From the NCBI GenBank assembly GCA_013339895.1, contig JABACO010000008.1:1336584-1400583 (forward strand): a stretch of 64,000 nucleotides of DNA, written 5' to 3'. Positions 27,090-52,000 of this stretch are shown one piece after another (position 1 is the first letter of the stretch; each line of letters begins with the position of its first letter). The stretch is from Ephydatia muelleri (lineage: Eukaryota > Porifera > Demospongiae > Spongillida > Spongillidae). A model generated the notes under the pieces. It worked only from the letters and a program-made list of their open reading frames with translations, was not told the DNA's origin and did no database searches. The position numbers and the translations under genes are program-made.

Positions 27090-28104
27090 AAAAAAAAAAA
27101 GTGTCATGGTGGGTCTGGGTACGAGACTAGACAAGACCATATGGTTTTTACGATATTCCCACCCTGGACGCTTAATTCCAGGATGGTTTTTCCCACGCTA
27201 GATATCCAATCACAGAGTGGTTTTATGTGAAAAAAAAAAAAACCACCCTGAAAAACCATGCCTTAACGTTTCCTGTTTTACTCCAAAAGTGGGGACGAGA
27301 CCTGATGTCATTGCAATGAAACAATAATTTAAACATTCTTACCGCAGACCCCAGTACCAACACATACCGCGATCTTCAAATAATGTAAACCTAAATGTAA
27401 ACTGAGCGCGAGTCTTCGGAGGCATGGGCTGCGGAGCCGGGCTGGAAAGGGTCCCCCAGCTATAGGGGTGCTGAAGTATAATGGTATCGCATGATTTTTT
27501 AAGATTTCAATTTCATGGTATTCTAGAAGTCTGAAATGTTCCGCACTGAGTTCTGACTATCTGTACATGTCATGGAGTTGTAATTAAGACGCTGAAAGTG
27601 TTACATTTAATTCTGTTAAGTGCGGTTCTAGATATTTTACTAAATATATCGTTAAGTTCCTTTTCGCGATTACAAACGACCCAGTTAAAAATACAGGCGG
27701 GTGAGTACAGGAATAAATACTTATAATATAGTATTGTATTACATACTCAGTCTGATACTGACGTACGTACATGTATATATGATGACGCGACGGTACAGCG
27801 CAGTTGTAGCTTCTATAAAATAACAGCATGAATCCTGCACAATTAAAACTCGAGCGCTTGTTGCAATCAGTTCGTAATCGAAAGTTCAGTTTCAAATCCC
27901 ATTCAGTTATCTATTCTTGATTTGATCTTTAAAGGAGCAAACGTAGTACTAAAAGGACGAGAACTATTTTCGGACGGGCAGTCAAATTAGGTGTATAATC
28001 TCGCAATCGGTTTATGATGATGATTATTATTATGACTAATAGATCTATTATTTTTGACATGCACTAATATAGGCACTGCACTCAGGCAGTGTGCTTCACC
28101 TATA

Positions 28105-29270
28105 CAGTACCGCTGTCACAGGACTACGAGTCCCCCCGAAAAATTGTCCGGCCGGACATTGTACCCTAGTACTCGGCGCCGTCCTCCGGACACCCAGTCC
28201 GGGGACCAGCGGACCCCCCCGGACAATGTATCCTAGGATACTGTGTTCCCCAGCCTTAGGATTATGTGTCAAACTCCCCCCCCCCCTCCCCCGCTGGACC
28301 CCCGGACAGTGTAGTGTATCCAAGGATAAAACGTCCTCTTATGAGATTGTATGATATACTCCGATCAATGTGTATGTCCTCCGTCCGGTGACAGAGTTGT
28401 AATAATTATGCATAGGCCTACGTATAAAAAGGTTAGCCTATTCAACATAATTTCTTGTTTTTACATGATTCACATGCACTTGCCGTGATGTAGAAAGCGC
28501 CCCCTGCATGCATGCAGCTGATACCGCATATACATGGCCATGCATGCATGCAGCTGATACATATACATGGCCATGCATGTACGTCAAGATTAGTTGTACT
28601 AAGCAAGAGTCTGGCAGTCCTTCAACAATGCCATATGTACTTTTTATCACTCCAATATTTTTTAGGTCCTTTTTATCTAGCAGATCATGGAAATGTAACC
28701 ATTCTAAGTTCCAGTTTCAAAGCATTGCAAAAGATGTTGGTGCATGCTCGTTGTATCGTATTTCTTGGTAGAGGCATCTTCACCACCACACTATAACCCT
28801 GAAATAGAGTCCACAGACAGTCACAATGTTTGTTTCTTTTTCTACATCCATCAAATCGAAATGGCGGAACCAGAACAGATCTACAGTATCTTTATGGCAT
28901 GGTTTGTACGACTGAACTGATTACAGACTGTCATAGATGTTTACAAGACCTGATCGCATCCCAAATGTAGACACTGCAAGCCAATGGTCATGATAGCAAT
29001 GGTGCCATAGTGTTGGTGCTCGCAGCCTAGATATTACTCTCTTTGTCTTTTTTGTCGCTCAGAAATAGCCTCCCAATTTCAAAGTTTCAAAAACAGCACG
29101 TGGAGCTAGCACGTAGAATAACTACAAACGGGGCTAGCTATGGAGCCGAAAGTATTTAGTGGGGGGACCCCCTATCCTAAGGGGGGACACCCGTATCCTA
29201 GAACTATGGGTCCGGCCGGATGCATACTCCGGGAGGGACGCTTAGTCTTGCATGTGACACCGCCATGTAC
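28105..29270. mobile_element. Candidate GC-rich inverted-repeat element
   Basis: The left end CTGTCACAGGACTACGAGTC and the reverse complement of the right end (GGTGTCACATGCAAGACTAA, about 29272-29253) resemble each other, and GTCCGGCCGGA-like sequence sits inside both. The GC-rich ends contrast with AT-rich surroundings. A target duplication is not clear (GTAC on both sides is possible). Confidence 0.35.
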
Positions 29271-30092
29271 TATCAATTGTTGAGAGGAGACGCCTCTCTT
29301 TTAGAATTAGTCATTAATTTGTGTTAAATACGACCCAAAATTAACAGCTGCAGGTGGCATCATCGCTACGCCGGTTGGCTCATCCATAGATACTATAGAT
29401 AGGGATTGGAAAGCGCATCACGTGAGCCATATGGCCTATGCGCGCACTCCGTGATTCGCGAGAGTCACACCTTTCAATTGAGACAATCGAGGGAAAGTGT
29501 CCAGAACGTAGTTCTAACAGTTTGTGCTAGACATTTTTCATCGTCTTTTCCAAAGGTAAGGGTTTTATAGTGTATTGACTTTACTAAAGCCGTTGACGAG
29601 TACAGATTTACAGCGGTACATAGTTATCACAACTCGCGCGGGGTTATGTACCTTTTTTCGAAAACGGGTAGTCTCCCGAAGGTTTATGATGCTTTATCTG
29701 TTTAGAGAGGTGAATTTGCAAGGAGGTTTTTTTTTTTACTTTTGTTTTATCGTCATTGGATCGGGAGTACACTCTCGTATAGTACGAAAGTGCAAAAAAA
29801 TATATGCTTCGTGTATGTACCTTTATTCACGCAATCCTAAGTGTTATTGTAATGTTAGTTATGAATCCTGTAAGAGCAGTGAATGCTCCAGGAGGGACTT
29901 TTTTCGTTTCCCAAAAATAATGGTTGGTAATGTTGCAAACATGCCTTATTTTGTGATTAATTATGGATGTGTTCGCGCGTATTACATATTATCTTGTACT
30001 CGTATAGGATTCAGGCTTTTCACGCAGACCTTGAGAAAAGGAAGGAGGTATACTGTTGTAGATTGGGTGGATGTATTATAACTATTCATTTA

Positions 30093-32968
30093 AATACACA
30101 GAGGTCTTGGTATTATGGGTAGGAAAAAGCACTGGTGGAAGAAGAAGCCTGAATCTGGCAAAGATTTTTCCCTTTTAGTGCCCATCACCTTAGATAAAGT
30201 GTCTGTTCCATTTCCTGTGTCTATTCCTTTGGACAACATTTCCATACAGACCAAACTACGATGGCTCAAACGAGATTTGTTAACTGCTCTTCCCAGAAGT
30301 TGGGTGGACATCACTCCAGCTTCTGATACTGATGTAATCATCATCTGTAAAGCTTCATATCATCAAATGTTGAACTCAGGCCGGGTGGCAATTCACTATT
30401 CACATTCAAGCCACTTTTAACTGGAGTGTATACTTTGATTGCAACCTGCTAAACTACACCTCTTGTAAGGTTCTACACTGCATACCTTGTCCACTCCAGG
30501 ATGTGAATGGTGTGCTGTCTTTGATCAACACACTTGAAACAGCCCGGTTCTGTCAAGGCCATGCTGATGTGAAATATACTGGTCTTGTTGCACACAGAAA
30601 TGGAAAGTTCTACGGTATACAGGGTAAGCATGGTAAACTGCATGATGTGCTCTCTGTAATATTGACCTTTTCCCCCGGTCCCAAAACGTACAGGTATGCT
30701 TCTTGCTTTTGAGGACTCGGGCACTTTAGATAAACCAACTATCTGCTCATCTCATTGTGAGTTCCTTTTGGATTCAGATAGTCCATTTAGCAAATGTCGC
30801 CCATGTTACAAAATACGAACATTGCTTCGCATAGCTTGAGCAGATACAAGCGTATAAGAGATGATGTAGCACTGCATAGAGTAGGTGTTCATAGCCATGT
30901 AAATCACTGTTATTTGCTAAACGAGGAAAAGGATTTGAAATTGCGGTATCAACATCCGCCACATACGTTAGTTTAGACAGGAAGTTAGATCACATTGTGG
31001 CCAAGCTGTTAATAGCTACCCAGAAAGTAGGAGTAAACCTCAACAGTGATATGCATGATGATGTATGCAGTATAATGAAGCAAGAAAATGATGAAATTGT
31101 CAGGCTATATCCTGAAGGATCATTTTTTTGGTCCCAACAACTCGATGCATCACGAGTGAAGAGAAAGCCAGTTCAATGAAGTGGCACCCTTTAATGATCA
31201 AATGGTTGTCTCTATTTGCGTTACAAGTCTAGTGGTGCGTATGAGGCATTGAAAGAGAGTGGTTGTTTTGAAGCTGCCTTCACAGCGTACATTACGGGAT
31301 TACACACATGTCATCAAGGCTGCAAATGGGTTTACTTTAGAAGGTGATGAACAGCTTGTTAGAGTAGCCGAACTGTCAACACTTAAGGAGTGGCAAAAAT
31401 GTGTAGCACTGGTGATAGATGAAATGTTTATTAGGGAAGATCTTGTGTACGACAAACACAATGATGAGCTGATTGGATTCACTGACCTGGGTGATGTCAA
31501 TAACCATTTGGTTGCATATGAGAAGTGTATTAATGAGGACAACCTTTCCCAAGCTGGCAAACTCCATGCTTGTATTTATGGTCTGCAGTTTATTTGCATC
31601 AATGAAATACCCATATGTGCAGTTTCCTTGTGCTAACGTGTCAGGTGACTTACTGTTTGCTCCAATATGGGAGGCTGTATATAGATTGGAAAGGTGTGGA
31701 TTTAAGGTATGAAATGTAAGTTATTAAAAACTTATTAATTAGTTTTGTTTACAAATAGGTGATGGCTATAACATTGATGGAGCTTCTGCTAACCGGCGGT
31801 TTTTAAAGCTACTGGGCTCAGAGAAAGTTCAATACAAAGTCGTCAATAAATATACTCCTGAGAGGCGCCCTTTGTTTTTTTTTTCAGATCCACCACATCT
31901 ACTGAAAACAGCAAGAAATTGTTTGGCTTCAAAGGCCAGACATCTGTGGTTAAGTAGCACACTACACTGTATACACACTTTTAAGTTACTCTACTTCCAG
32001 TGCGATGGAAGCAATATTTTGTTCCAGCATATAACAGATCTATATTATCGTGACAGAGAAAAAAGCATGGGACTGTTGCTACTGCATAAATTTAAACTCG
32101 AGCATATACAGCTGACATCATTTTCACGAATGAGGGTTGACCTTGCTGCTCAGGTACTCCAGCAAGCACTCAATTTCATGCATTACTCAATGTCTTTGTG
32201 TTCTTCACACAGCTACTTAGTGAAACTGTGTCCAAGGCACTTAGGCTATCTGGTGACCCTGCAGTGCAAGAGACTGCCAAATTTGTGTCTATGTTTGACA
32301 AGTTTTTTTGATGCTTTGAATGTATCAAACTATAACTCAGGTGTCAAAAAGATGAAGACATTCAGCAACCGTACAGGTCTGCGGACGATTTTCATTTGAA
32401 AGTAAGTCATAATTTTGTAGCCACTATATACTTATACGCCTGCTATTTGATAGTGGTTGAAAGATGAATTATTAGTCTATCTGGATACGTGGGAGCAAAG
32501 CATCAAGGCAAGAGAAGGTTTCAGTAATGACGAGAAGAAGAAAATGCATTTAAGTCCTCAAACATTATTGGGTCTGAGGATTACAGGTAAGTATGGAAAA
32601 TTTTTTCCTTCACGTGATTAATTAATATGCACTGATTTGTTATCATTTAGTTAATTCCTTTGTGGAACTAGTCCAATATCTATTCACACTGGATGGCGTT
32701 GAGTCATTTTTAAGTCAGAAGATTAGTCAAGACCCTCTCGAAAAATTCTTTGGCTGCCAGCGTCAGAGGGGTGCAACTAGTGACAATCCAAATGTTTCTG
32801 AATTCCGGAAGAATCTGCAGACAATACGTATTGTTGACACTATGTGTAGGTCGTCTGTGCGAGGGCAATTGTCGAGGAGTGAAGGATGATCCAATTGACC
32901 TTAAAGAGAATACTCCACTCCGGAAACGAAAAAGTGTGAAACGGAAAAGAAAAGTTTTGTTGAAATGA
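30093..32968 (+). pseudogene. P-element/THAP9-like transposase, broken frame
   Basis: The region encodes, in several frames, an RNase H-like transposase of the P/THAP9 group. Recognisable blocks in order are an N-terminal conserved region (about 30115-30380); Cys/His-containing segments (about 30500-30960, with SSHCEF and HSHVNHCYL); MKWHPLMIKW (about 31176); VIDEMFIRED (about 31416); NIDGASANRRF (about 31772); FFFSDPPHLLKTARN (about 31880); LTSFSRMRVDLAAQVLQ (about 32113); and DPLEKFFGCQRQRG (about 32730). The Asp in VIDEM, the Asp in NIDGAS and the Glu in DPLEKFF correspond to positions considered catalytic in P transposase. Some gaps are introns (the AG at about 31758 precedes the DGAS exon; 32400-32455 separates two blocks). 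Other breaks look like single-base insertions, for example near 31200 and 31265. A THAP-like FFRFPK lies further upstream (about 29905), but a full THAP zinc finger could not be assembled. Probably inactive, unless the indels are sequence errors. Confidence 0.75.
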
Positions 32969-33031
32969 AGACTTATAAAGATTACATATCTCATGCAGTA
33001 TACACACACGTACATAATTTAATGTGTGAAT

Positions 33032-33987
33032 TCAGTCTGTATACAGTGTTTTTCTAATCCCTTTAGACTTCTGCTTTGTCTTCTTTTCCAATAATTTAAA
33101 CTTTTCCACCCAGTCACTTGCATATGACAAACCTCTGATTGTGAGCCACATGCCAAACACCATTTCTAACAGTTCCATTTCAATATCAGCTCCGTCCTCC
33201 CAAGGGGGCTGCGACAATAGACCAAAAAGAACTGGACGTCATCACTTTCTAGTAAACATTTTGTCAGTTTGGCTTTAAATTTAGAACCAAGGGTAGAGTC
33301 CTGCTGCAGTTGCCTCTGCACTTCAAGCTCCATTGAAACTATTGACATGTACATGGCATTGCTCACATGGTTCAATCCTCCTCGATCAGCCAGCTTGATC
33401 CAGTCTTCAGATTCATGGTCTTTTGCGTCTGTCTGAAGCATGTCATCCAAGCATAAAAGCAGCCGTTGTTTAGCAGGGTTGGAGGACTTCCCTATCTTTT
33501 TGCGTATTGCTCGTAGTATATACCCTGCTGCATACCGTAATGCTTTTTTTTCTTGGTAACTCAACGTTCCTAGTTGGTCATTTACAGAGTGGGCAGTAAT
33601 AAGAAACATTGTCTTGATCTTGGCTTTTAGTATGCACTCGGTCACGTATTGATAGAATATCGGGTTTGGAGAAGCACTGATGGAATCAGTCAGAAAAATG
33701 TTCTGTGGTGCTAGATGAAGAATCGGAGACCTACATCAAACTCTTCCGACGTGGTCAGTTGGTGAAATGAGCTCCACATAACTTCGCGCTTTCGTTGCAA
33801 CATACAGCCGCTTTAATTTCCTTAATTTCTTGGGTGGATTAAAGCACTTGTCAACGTCCGATACCAGTCTTTCTGAAAACTCACAAATGACGTCCTTACT
33901 ATCAGGCAACGAACACCAATGTAAGTTTCCGAGCGTCTTCAACAGCGCTTCTGGACGATGTAGTCTGAATCTTAAAGCCGTCATCAA
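33032..33987 (-). pseudogene. Second ORF of the P element, unknown function
   Basis: On the opposite strand to the transposase, and converging with it, three coding blocks lie between 33987 and 33050. The first (33987-33736) and second (33645-33220 and its upstream extension) share one frame, separated by a single TGA near 33733. The third (33217-33050, with ELLEMVFGMWLTIRG and KKTKQKSKGIRKTL) is in another frame. The middle block contains ALRYAAGYILRAIRKKIG and RGGLNHVSNAMY, motifs I associate with accessory or C-terminal regions of invertebrate transposon proteins. No zinc finger or nuclease motif is visible. Its position inside the terminal repeats makes it part of the element, not a host gene. 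Function unknown. Confidence 0.6.
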
Positions 33988-34179
33988 TCAAAACTTTTTC
34001 AATGGCATTTCAGGATTTCATTGGGAGTCATAGCGAGTAGCTCTATAGATGTGTAATACGCAACAAAACTATAGGTCGCTGATGTGAACAGCAGAACAGA
34101 GCAGATCACGGAGTGTAGGTGCTAATTAGCTTAAATTAACCGCGCTTCCAATCCCTCTCTAAAGTATCTATGGCTCATC

Positions 34180-34853
34180 GAATGGGGGTTAATTGGTTTG
34201 AGCCACCGAAGGAATGTTTACGTTGGCGCAGTTTTGATTTCAATATCATAACGGAAAAGGGGCCGGTGTCTAATAGTTTTTCAGGAAGCTAAGCTATAGT
34301 CTTGGCCGCCGGTTGCAAGTAAAGTAGTAGGGCTACACGGAACAAAGACCGAAGCAAGATAATGATTCTTTTGTTGCAAAACCTCGATCGATCCACTTCA
34401 CTCGTGAGCCTTTTAGACATAAGCTGGATGCCTTATGATGGCTAAAGCTAATCGTATATATTACAGCATAGGACATCACAGCTCTATTGTACCTGTCACG
34501 TAGCGGTGATGTAATCCAGTAATCGGATAGATTTTGGAACATAGGGTTTTTCCTATTTGTGTGCCAGGTTGGCTGATAGTCTCTTGAAAAAAAACCCTTC
34601 GATCTCTCCGTAGAAGCCCATCAACTGACATCACAAATCTCTGGGTTCTCAAGTATATTAGCGGAAACTAGAGCATGCTAGCGGAAACTAGAGCATGCTA
34701 ATGGAAATCTGTATAAACGTTAACGTGCATCTGAAAAATACAAATGCAGACAACTTGTATTTTGCACCCCCTAAGAACGATGCTCGAAGAGAGTCTCAGC
34801 CTAGCGGTACAACGGGCAGAATATGGTAAACAGTTTTTTTTTGTTGGTTTGTG

Positions 34854-34892
<39 letters not shown>

Positions 34893-35470
34893 TACCTGTG
34901 TGTTTTGTTTGTTATATGCACATGCATACTGTAAGTCGAGTTTGAAAAATCGGTCGCTAAATACGAACTCGATGCGCTGATTGTTCTTAATTCTGCCTAC
35001 CTGCTGTTGAGCTGCGGCCGCAAAGAGCTAAGTACGAAGTCTATACTTGAACATGCGCGCAAATAACATCGCATTTGCATGCACAGGTTTAATCTGGTAC
35101 TGGACCGGTTGTTTACTTATTTGAACTGGGAGGATGACCTCGTTCCCAATCTACAGTAACCGATTAATTATCAATTATTAATACTTGTGAGGTGTGTATT
35201 GTGTTGATGGATGGTGCTGAGACGTACAGCCAAGGTATGCGCAGTTGCGTCTGGGGTGGCACTAATATAGCGTCCTCGACGTCATTGATCTGGTGTGGCT
35301 GTGTCCGCGCATTTTTAGCGCATGCATTTCTTGTATGGTGCTTGCGTGAGTGTGGGTGTGGTTGAGCATGTGTGAGTATGACTGTCAGGCGCCTGTGTTT
35401 CACTGAGTATAAAGTTTGTATACGTCGTGCTGTTGTTTTGTGCGCCAATGACTTCGTAACGAGGTGTCAT
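34180..35470. other. Gap between P element and PFKFB
   Basis: Contains a 20-bp direct repeat (GCGGAAACTAGAGCATGCTA) at 34660-34700 and a GT microsatellite at about 34850-34885. No exon supported. Confidence 0.55.
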
Positions 35471-35519
35471 TGATATGGCCACATGGCCGCGCCCAAACCT
35501 ATTAAGGCCAAATTAGTTC

Positions 35520-47137
<11,618 letters not shown>

Positions 47138-47536
47138 TTAGCTTGTGTTCAAACTCTAATGTTATGAAAAGATTGATGTGTCCTTGTTTTTATACTCGTG
47201 TAATAAGTGTACAGTATATCCGTTATGATACATGTGTGATGTATTGCTGACATAGCACTGCTACATGTACATTGAACCTCACAGGATGATCTGGCATCTA
47301 CTGAACTAACCCTAGAGTTTCTAACAATACATAAGCCAATCTATCTCAAGTAGTTTTATTTTGTACTAGTTGAATATGTGTTGTCAAATCTTTACAAATC
47401 ATATGACCAGAGATGAAATACATGTATATATGATGGGTAATACATGAAACTCAGTTGCCATCCTTTCCCGTAGCATCCACAATGTGATGTAGTGTACGCA
47501 TAGTTAACATTATGTGTAAATTGTTTTCAGCCTATG

Positions 47537-47880
47537 TTTATCTCCGTATCGGATAAAGGAAATGATAACGAACAGTAAGAATGAATAGCGTCAGGACCCC
47601 ACTATACGAACTGACCTAATTTGAAGCGATTTGATTCATTTGAATACTCCTACCTAAAGATGGTAGAGGGCTTTTTAACCTGATGGCCTCGTAATGTCGG
47701 CACCATGATTGTGCAAGATACCAAAATGCGTTTTCACACAGCCTGAGAAATGGTGCAGGACGAAGTGTTGAAAATAGGGAGTCTATAGCGCTATCCATTG
47801 GTAGGTTATAGCAATTTGCATTGAGATTTATGCTATAAACATAAATCCACAAGAATCAAAATCTCGTAGAACGTTCCATA
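47537..47880. mobile_element. Single arm of the palindromic MITE family
   Basis: The segment from TATCTCCGTATCGGATAAAG to CTCGTAGAACGTTCCATA matches the right arm of the elements at 55971 and 42893, with the same terminal CGTTCCA-TA. The left arm is missing. It lies just downstream of the PFKFB stop. Confidence 0.75.
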
Positions 47881-48049
47881 TATAAACGAAGCGCAACTTT
47901 CTCGTGGTTATAGCGAAGTTTGTTTTCTTTCCTATTCCTGCGTGTGAACGCATGTGTCCGTCTAGCACTATCACCAGTGATGTTGGGTCTCTAATAGTAA
48001 GGTGGGTGTTGTTGAGAAGCGTGTTTCTGCTTTGCTTCAAAATTTACGT

Positions 48050-48162
48050 ACACTGTATACGTGTTTACATGCATATAAGTGTATACGTGTTTACATGCAT
48101 ATAAGTGTACACGTGTTTACATGCATATAAGTGTACACGTGTTTACATGCATATAAGTGTAC
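48050..48162 (+). repeat. 26-bp tandem repeat
   Basis: Four copies of a unit containing CACGTGTTTACATGCATATA, between PFKFB and the subtilase gene. Confidence 0.93.
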
Positions 48163-49010
48163 ACAGACATAATAGTTTCAAGCCGATGTCAGTGAGAACG
48201 GTCCCCAAAGACGGTATAGCTGTGATCTTTGTCTAAGTACGATCGAGCGATGCATGTTAAATAATCGTACTAAAATGTATATAGCAGTTTTTCATCTCTG
48301 TGTAACTTCCCTGCTTAAATTTGTATGTATACAAAGCGGGTGTGTATGGTTGGGATGGAAAAGTGTGTCCCAATAGTGGTGGAGACGTTTGGTACTTGTG
48401 ATAGACAGCAGGCCTGTTCTCCTCCCAACTGGCTATAAGACTTGCAACTCAAACCAATTTAGAGCAAGCTGAGTCTATTCTCAATGATCGTAGTTTCTTG
48501 AGCCATTTCACTAATTTCACTTTGCACTGCAAGGGACGTGCTTGAGAAATTATGTGCATGCAACATTGTTATTCAGTATTTTGAAATGCATACATGTATG
48601 TGTGGTTAATTTTCAGATTATAGACGGTAAGTATAACAGAATATATAGTACGTATCTGCCAAATTTAGCCACTATCGGTGCATCCATATAATGATGTACT
48701 GCATTCTGGGACGGTGCGTAGAATTGACAGATACTTGGAAAGAAAAGGTTTCGAAACGTGCAAGAAATGTTATCTTTTTGGGAAAGTCGGTTTAAATGCA
48801 TATTGCACGCAATAGTCTCCTTTTCCGAGTATTGCTGTTCTCATGCAAAGCACACAGATGCACCGTGTACTCAAAACTGTTTGTGCTGCTCACATAACAT
48901 TTCACAAGAATTATTCTGTATGTACATGTTGTGCCCTTCGGAGCAGTATTTAAAAGACTCAGCCTTGATTCATATTTCCATTCGTACAGTATGCAACTTG
49001 ATTTTCAGCG

Positions 49011-52000
49011 ATGACTGCTGTACTAGTGGCTGTTGTTGTGGTCTTAGCTACTGGGTGTGCAAGCAGTATTTACCAAGGTAAAAATCACATTCTTTCGTTC
49101 AATAAAAATTATCCGTGCATTTTGATGGCTGTGTTAATTTTGGCAAAGTGGTTATATAATTATGTGTTTCAGCTCCATTTATCAATCGCGATTCACAAGA
49201 TGCAATTGAAGGAGAATACCTGGTGGTCCTGAAAGGTCATCTGACGGAAGAAAAAGGTACTGATCAGTATTTATGCATGCAGGATGGGTTTTTAGCACAT
49301 GCATTTTAATTCAGTTGCGGCTCATATTGATCACGTGAGAACTCAAGCCCTGTTAGAATACCGGTACGCCAAAAAACAAGAATCTGACATATACGGCGCA
49401 GTGGAAGAAGACGATGTAGACGCTTACCCTAAACGCATGCAACCTGACGTCATCATGACCACGTTCTCCGTCGGAGACATAAAAGGATACGGCGCTCGCT
49501 TAAGTGACAGGTAATGACTATGCGCGCATTCACTTTATATATGTGTGGGGAGTGAAATAAAATACGGCCATCTTTATGTTACTTTCTACGTGATTGTAGA
49601 CTAAGGGACAACTTACGTCGCATGAAGGAAGTGAAGTATATCGAGCAAAACATAATCGGAAGGGCAGAAAGCTGCAAAATACGACGCAACGCTGAATGGG
49701 TAAGAAATATCTACGTGCATATGAAAGAATATGCATGGATATATGTACATGTACTTGCACTAGACAACTTTTTTTTTTAATGTATAAGGGTCTTGTAAGG
49801 ACAACCGTACAGACGATACTGGGAAAAGGCAAGAAGTATGACTACAAATGGGGTAAGATAACTCATCTACTGGGGCGTATAGGTCGGGCTACGCTGAACC
49901 AAGTAACTAATGCAGCCTTATTGCAATACATGCAAGTGGAAAAAAAATTACCGCATCTATCCATATTATTACATGTCTGTTAATTAATTAATTTTTTCTA
50001 TCACTCTGTATTCTATTTATACACAGACAGCGATGGAGCCGGGAAAGGGGTTGTAATCTACGTTATTGATTCGTGAGTAATGGATCTGTACCTGCATGCA
50101 TATCCGGCAGCTATTTGAACCTGCTCTTTTATAGTGGGATTTATACCGATCATGAAGACTTTGAAGGACGGGCGAAATGGGTTAGTGTAAACAATTGTTG
50201 TTTAATAAATAATGTTGTACCGTAAACAAATGTGCAATGCAAAGAATATGCTTATCCATAATGCCATGCACAGATACACTTGAACTATTCAAAATCTACC
50301 TTTTCATTTTTCTGCCTAGCTTTTCTTAAATGCACGTTTGGCCTGGCTTACAGTAGTTGCATAATATGGGGTGATGCTATGATATTTAAACAGCAGCAGC
50401 TTTTATAGTTATATACGCACTAATCAGTCTAATTTCAGCATTACTCATATTAGGGATATGACTTTGTGAAAAATAAGGAACAAGGAGAAGACCTATCTGG
50501 ACACGGAACTCATGTTGCCGGTAGCATATACATGTATGCATCTTGTTTTATGTTATCAATGAGCTCTCCGTACCTACAAGGCATCATAATGTCTGAAACG
50601 TATGGAATTGCAAATGAAGCAACAGCGATTGCCGTCAGAGTATTAGATAAGAATGAAATCACTACTACAATGTGAGTGAGTAGCCTTGTGTTAATTCGGT
50701 GAGCGGGACTTTTTACCGACGTGGATATAAATTTGCCCCCATCTCCCCGTAATGGAGGATGCACGAAGCAATATTATAATCACAAGTACGTGACGTCAGA
50801 GTACTAGGAGTTGGGATTGCTATAAATCACCATTACTAAATTAGGTCATTAATTACCGCGCCGAGTTCAGTAGAGAACGATCATGCATTCGACGCGAAAT
50901 AAAGGATTCCTTTCGAAGAACAATATGCTACTTTTACGATGACTATATGACTATTAATTAAATGTTAAACGGTACCCGTAAGTGGTCTAGAACTCAATGG
51001 AACAGATGAGCGGTTAAGAGCCTTTTATTGCATATACCCTTGAACTGAAGTACCGTGAATAGCCCCGCCCTAATCGGAAAAGTGTGTTTAAACCAGTGTA
51101 TCTCCGTGACCATTAACGTTTAATTCTGCGCTGTTCATTCACAGGGGGAAAAATAGCGTAGAATCATTGTGGAATCATTACGTGACTGAACAGTAATTTA
51201 AAAATTACACGTGTCTGACTTTAATGTTCAATCACACAATGATTTGACAGAGGATTTTAAAATCCTTTATAAAATCAAAACTTGATTCGACCCATTTTTT
51301 CCTGTGCTTCTATTGATGTCTCCGTGACCATTGATGCTTATTTATGTGTGCATTGCAACAAAGAAATCGCACTCTACACATGATTTGAAAAAGGAATAAA
51401 TAAATGCTACGCAGCAGCGCTACATGCTATGATTACGCTAACGCGAGCGGGCCATTGTTTTATTGAGGGAAAGGGGGCGGGGCGGGTGTTAATCGTACTG
51501 TTCATTCAACGAGCAATGCTAGTGCTGTCATTCCATGCATTATGCGCAGTCTGTTCATTGCATTATGCGCAGTCTGTCTATTGCATTATGGCAGTCTGTT
51601 CATTGCATTATGCGCAGTCTGTTTCATTGCATTCTTATATGCGCAGTCTGTTCATTGCATTATGCGCAGTCTGTTCATGCATTATGCGCAGTCTGTTCAT
51701 TGCATTATGCGCAGTCTGTTCATTGCATTATGCGCAGTCTGTTCATTGCATTATGCGCAGTCTGTTCATTGCATTATGCGCAGTCTGTTCATTGCATTAT
51801 GCGCAGTCTGTTCATTGCATTATGCGCAGTCTGTTCATTGCATTATGCGCAGTCTGTTCATTGCATTATGCGCAGTCTGTTCATTGCATTATGCGCAGTC
51901 TGTTCATTGCATTATGCGCAGTCTGTTCATTGCATTATGCGCAGTCTGTTCATTGCATTATGCGCAGTCTGTTCATTGCATTATGCGCAGTCTGTTCATT

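Larger units (their letters stand above)
29385..34172 (+). mobile_element. P-superfamily DNA transposon, near full length
   Basis: The left end CATAGATACTATAGATAGGG (from 29385) and the right end, read as reverse complement from 34171, share about 30 bp including ATAGATACT and GGGATTGGAA. The direct duplication GGCTCATC flanks both ends (29377-29384 and 34172-34179). Eight bases is the target-site length of P elements. Inside are a P-type transposase on + (about 30093-32968) and a second ORF on - (33032-33987) arranged tail to tail. The element lies in the intergenic gap between the M13 peptidase and PFKFB genes. If the duplication is counted as 7 bp (GCTCATC), the right end is 34172. Confidence 0.85.

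Noticed and set aside
29575..30081. A 168-codon ORF as a complete THAP-domain N-terminus
   Set aside because: Only FFRFPK resembles THAP; the C2CH spacing cannot be completed in this frame.
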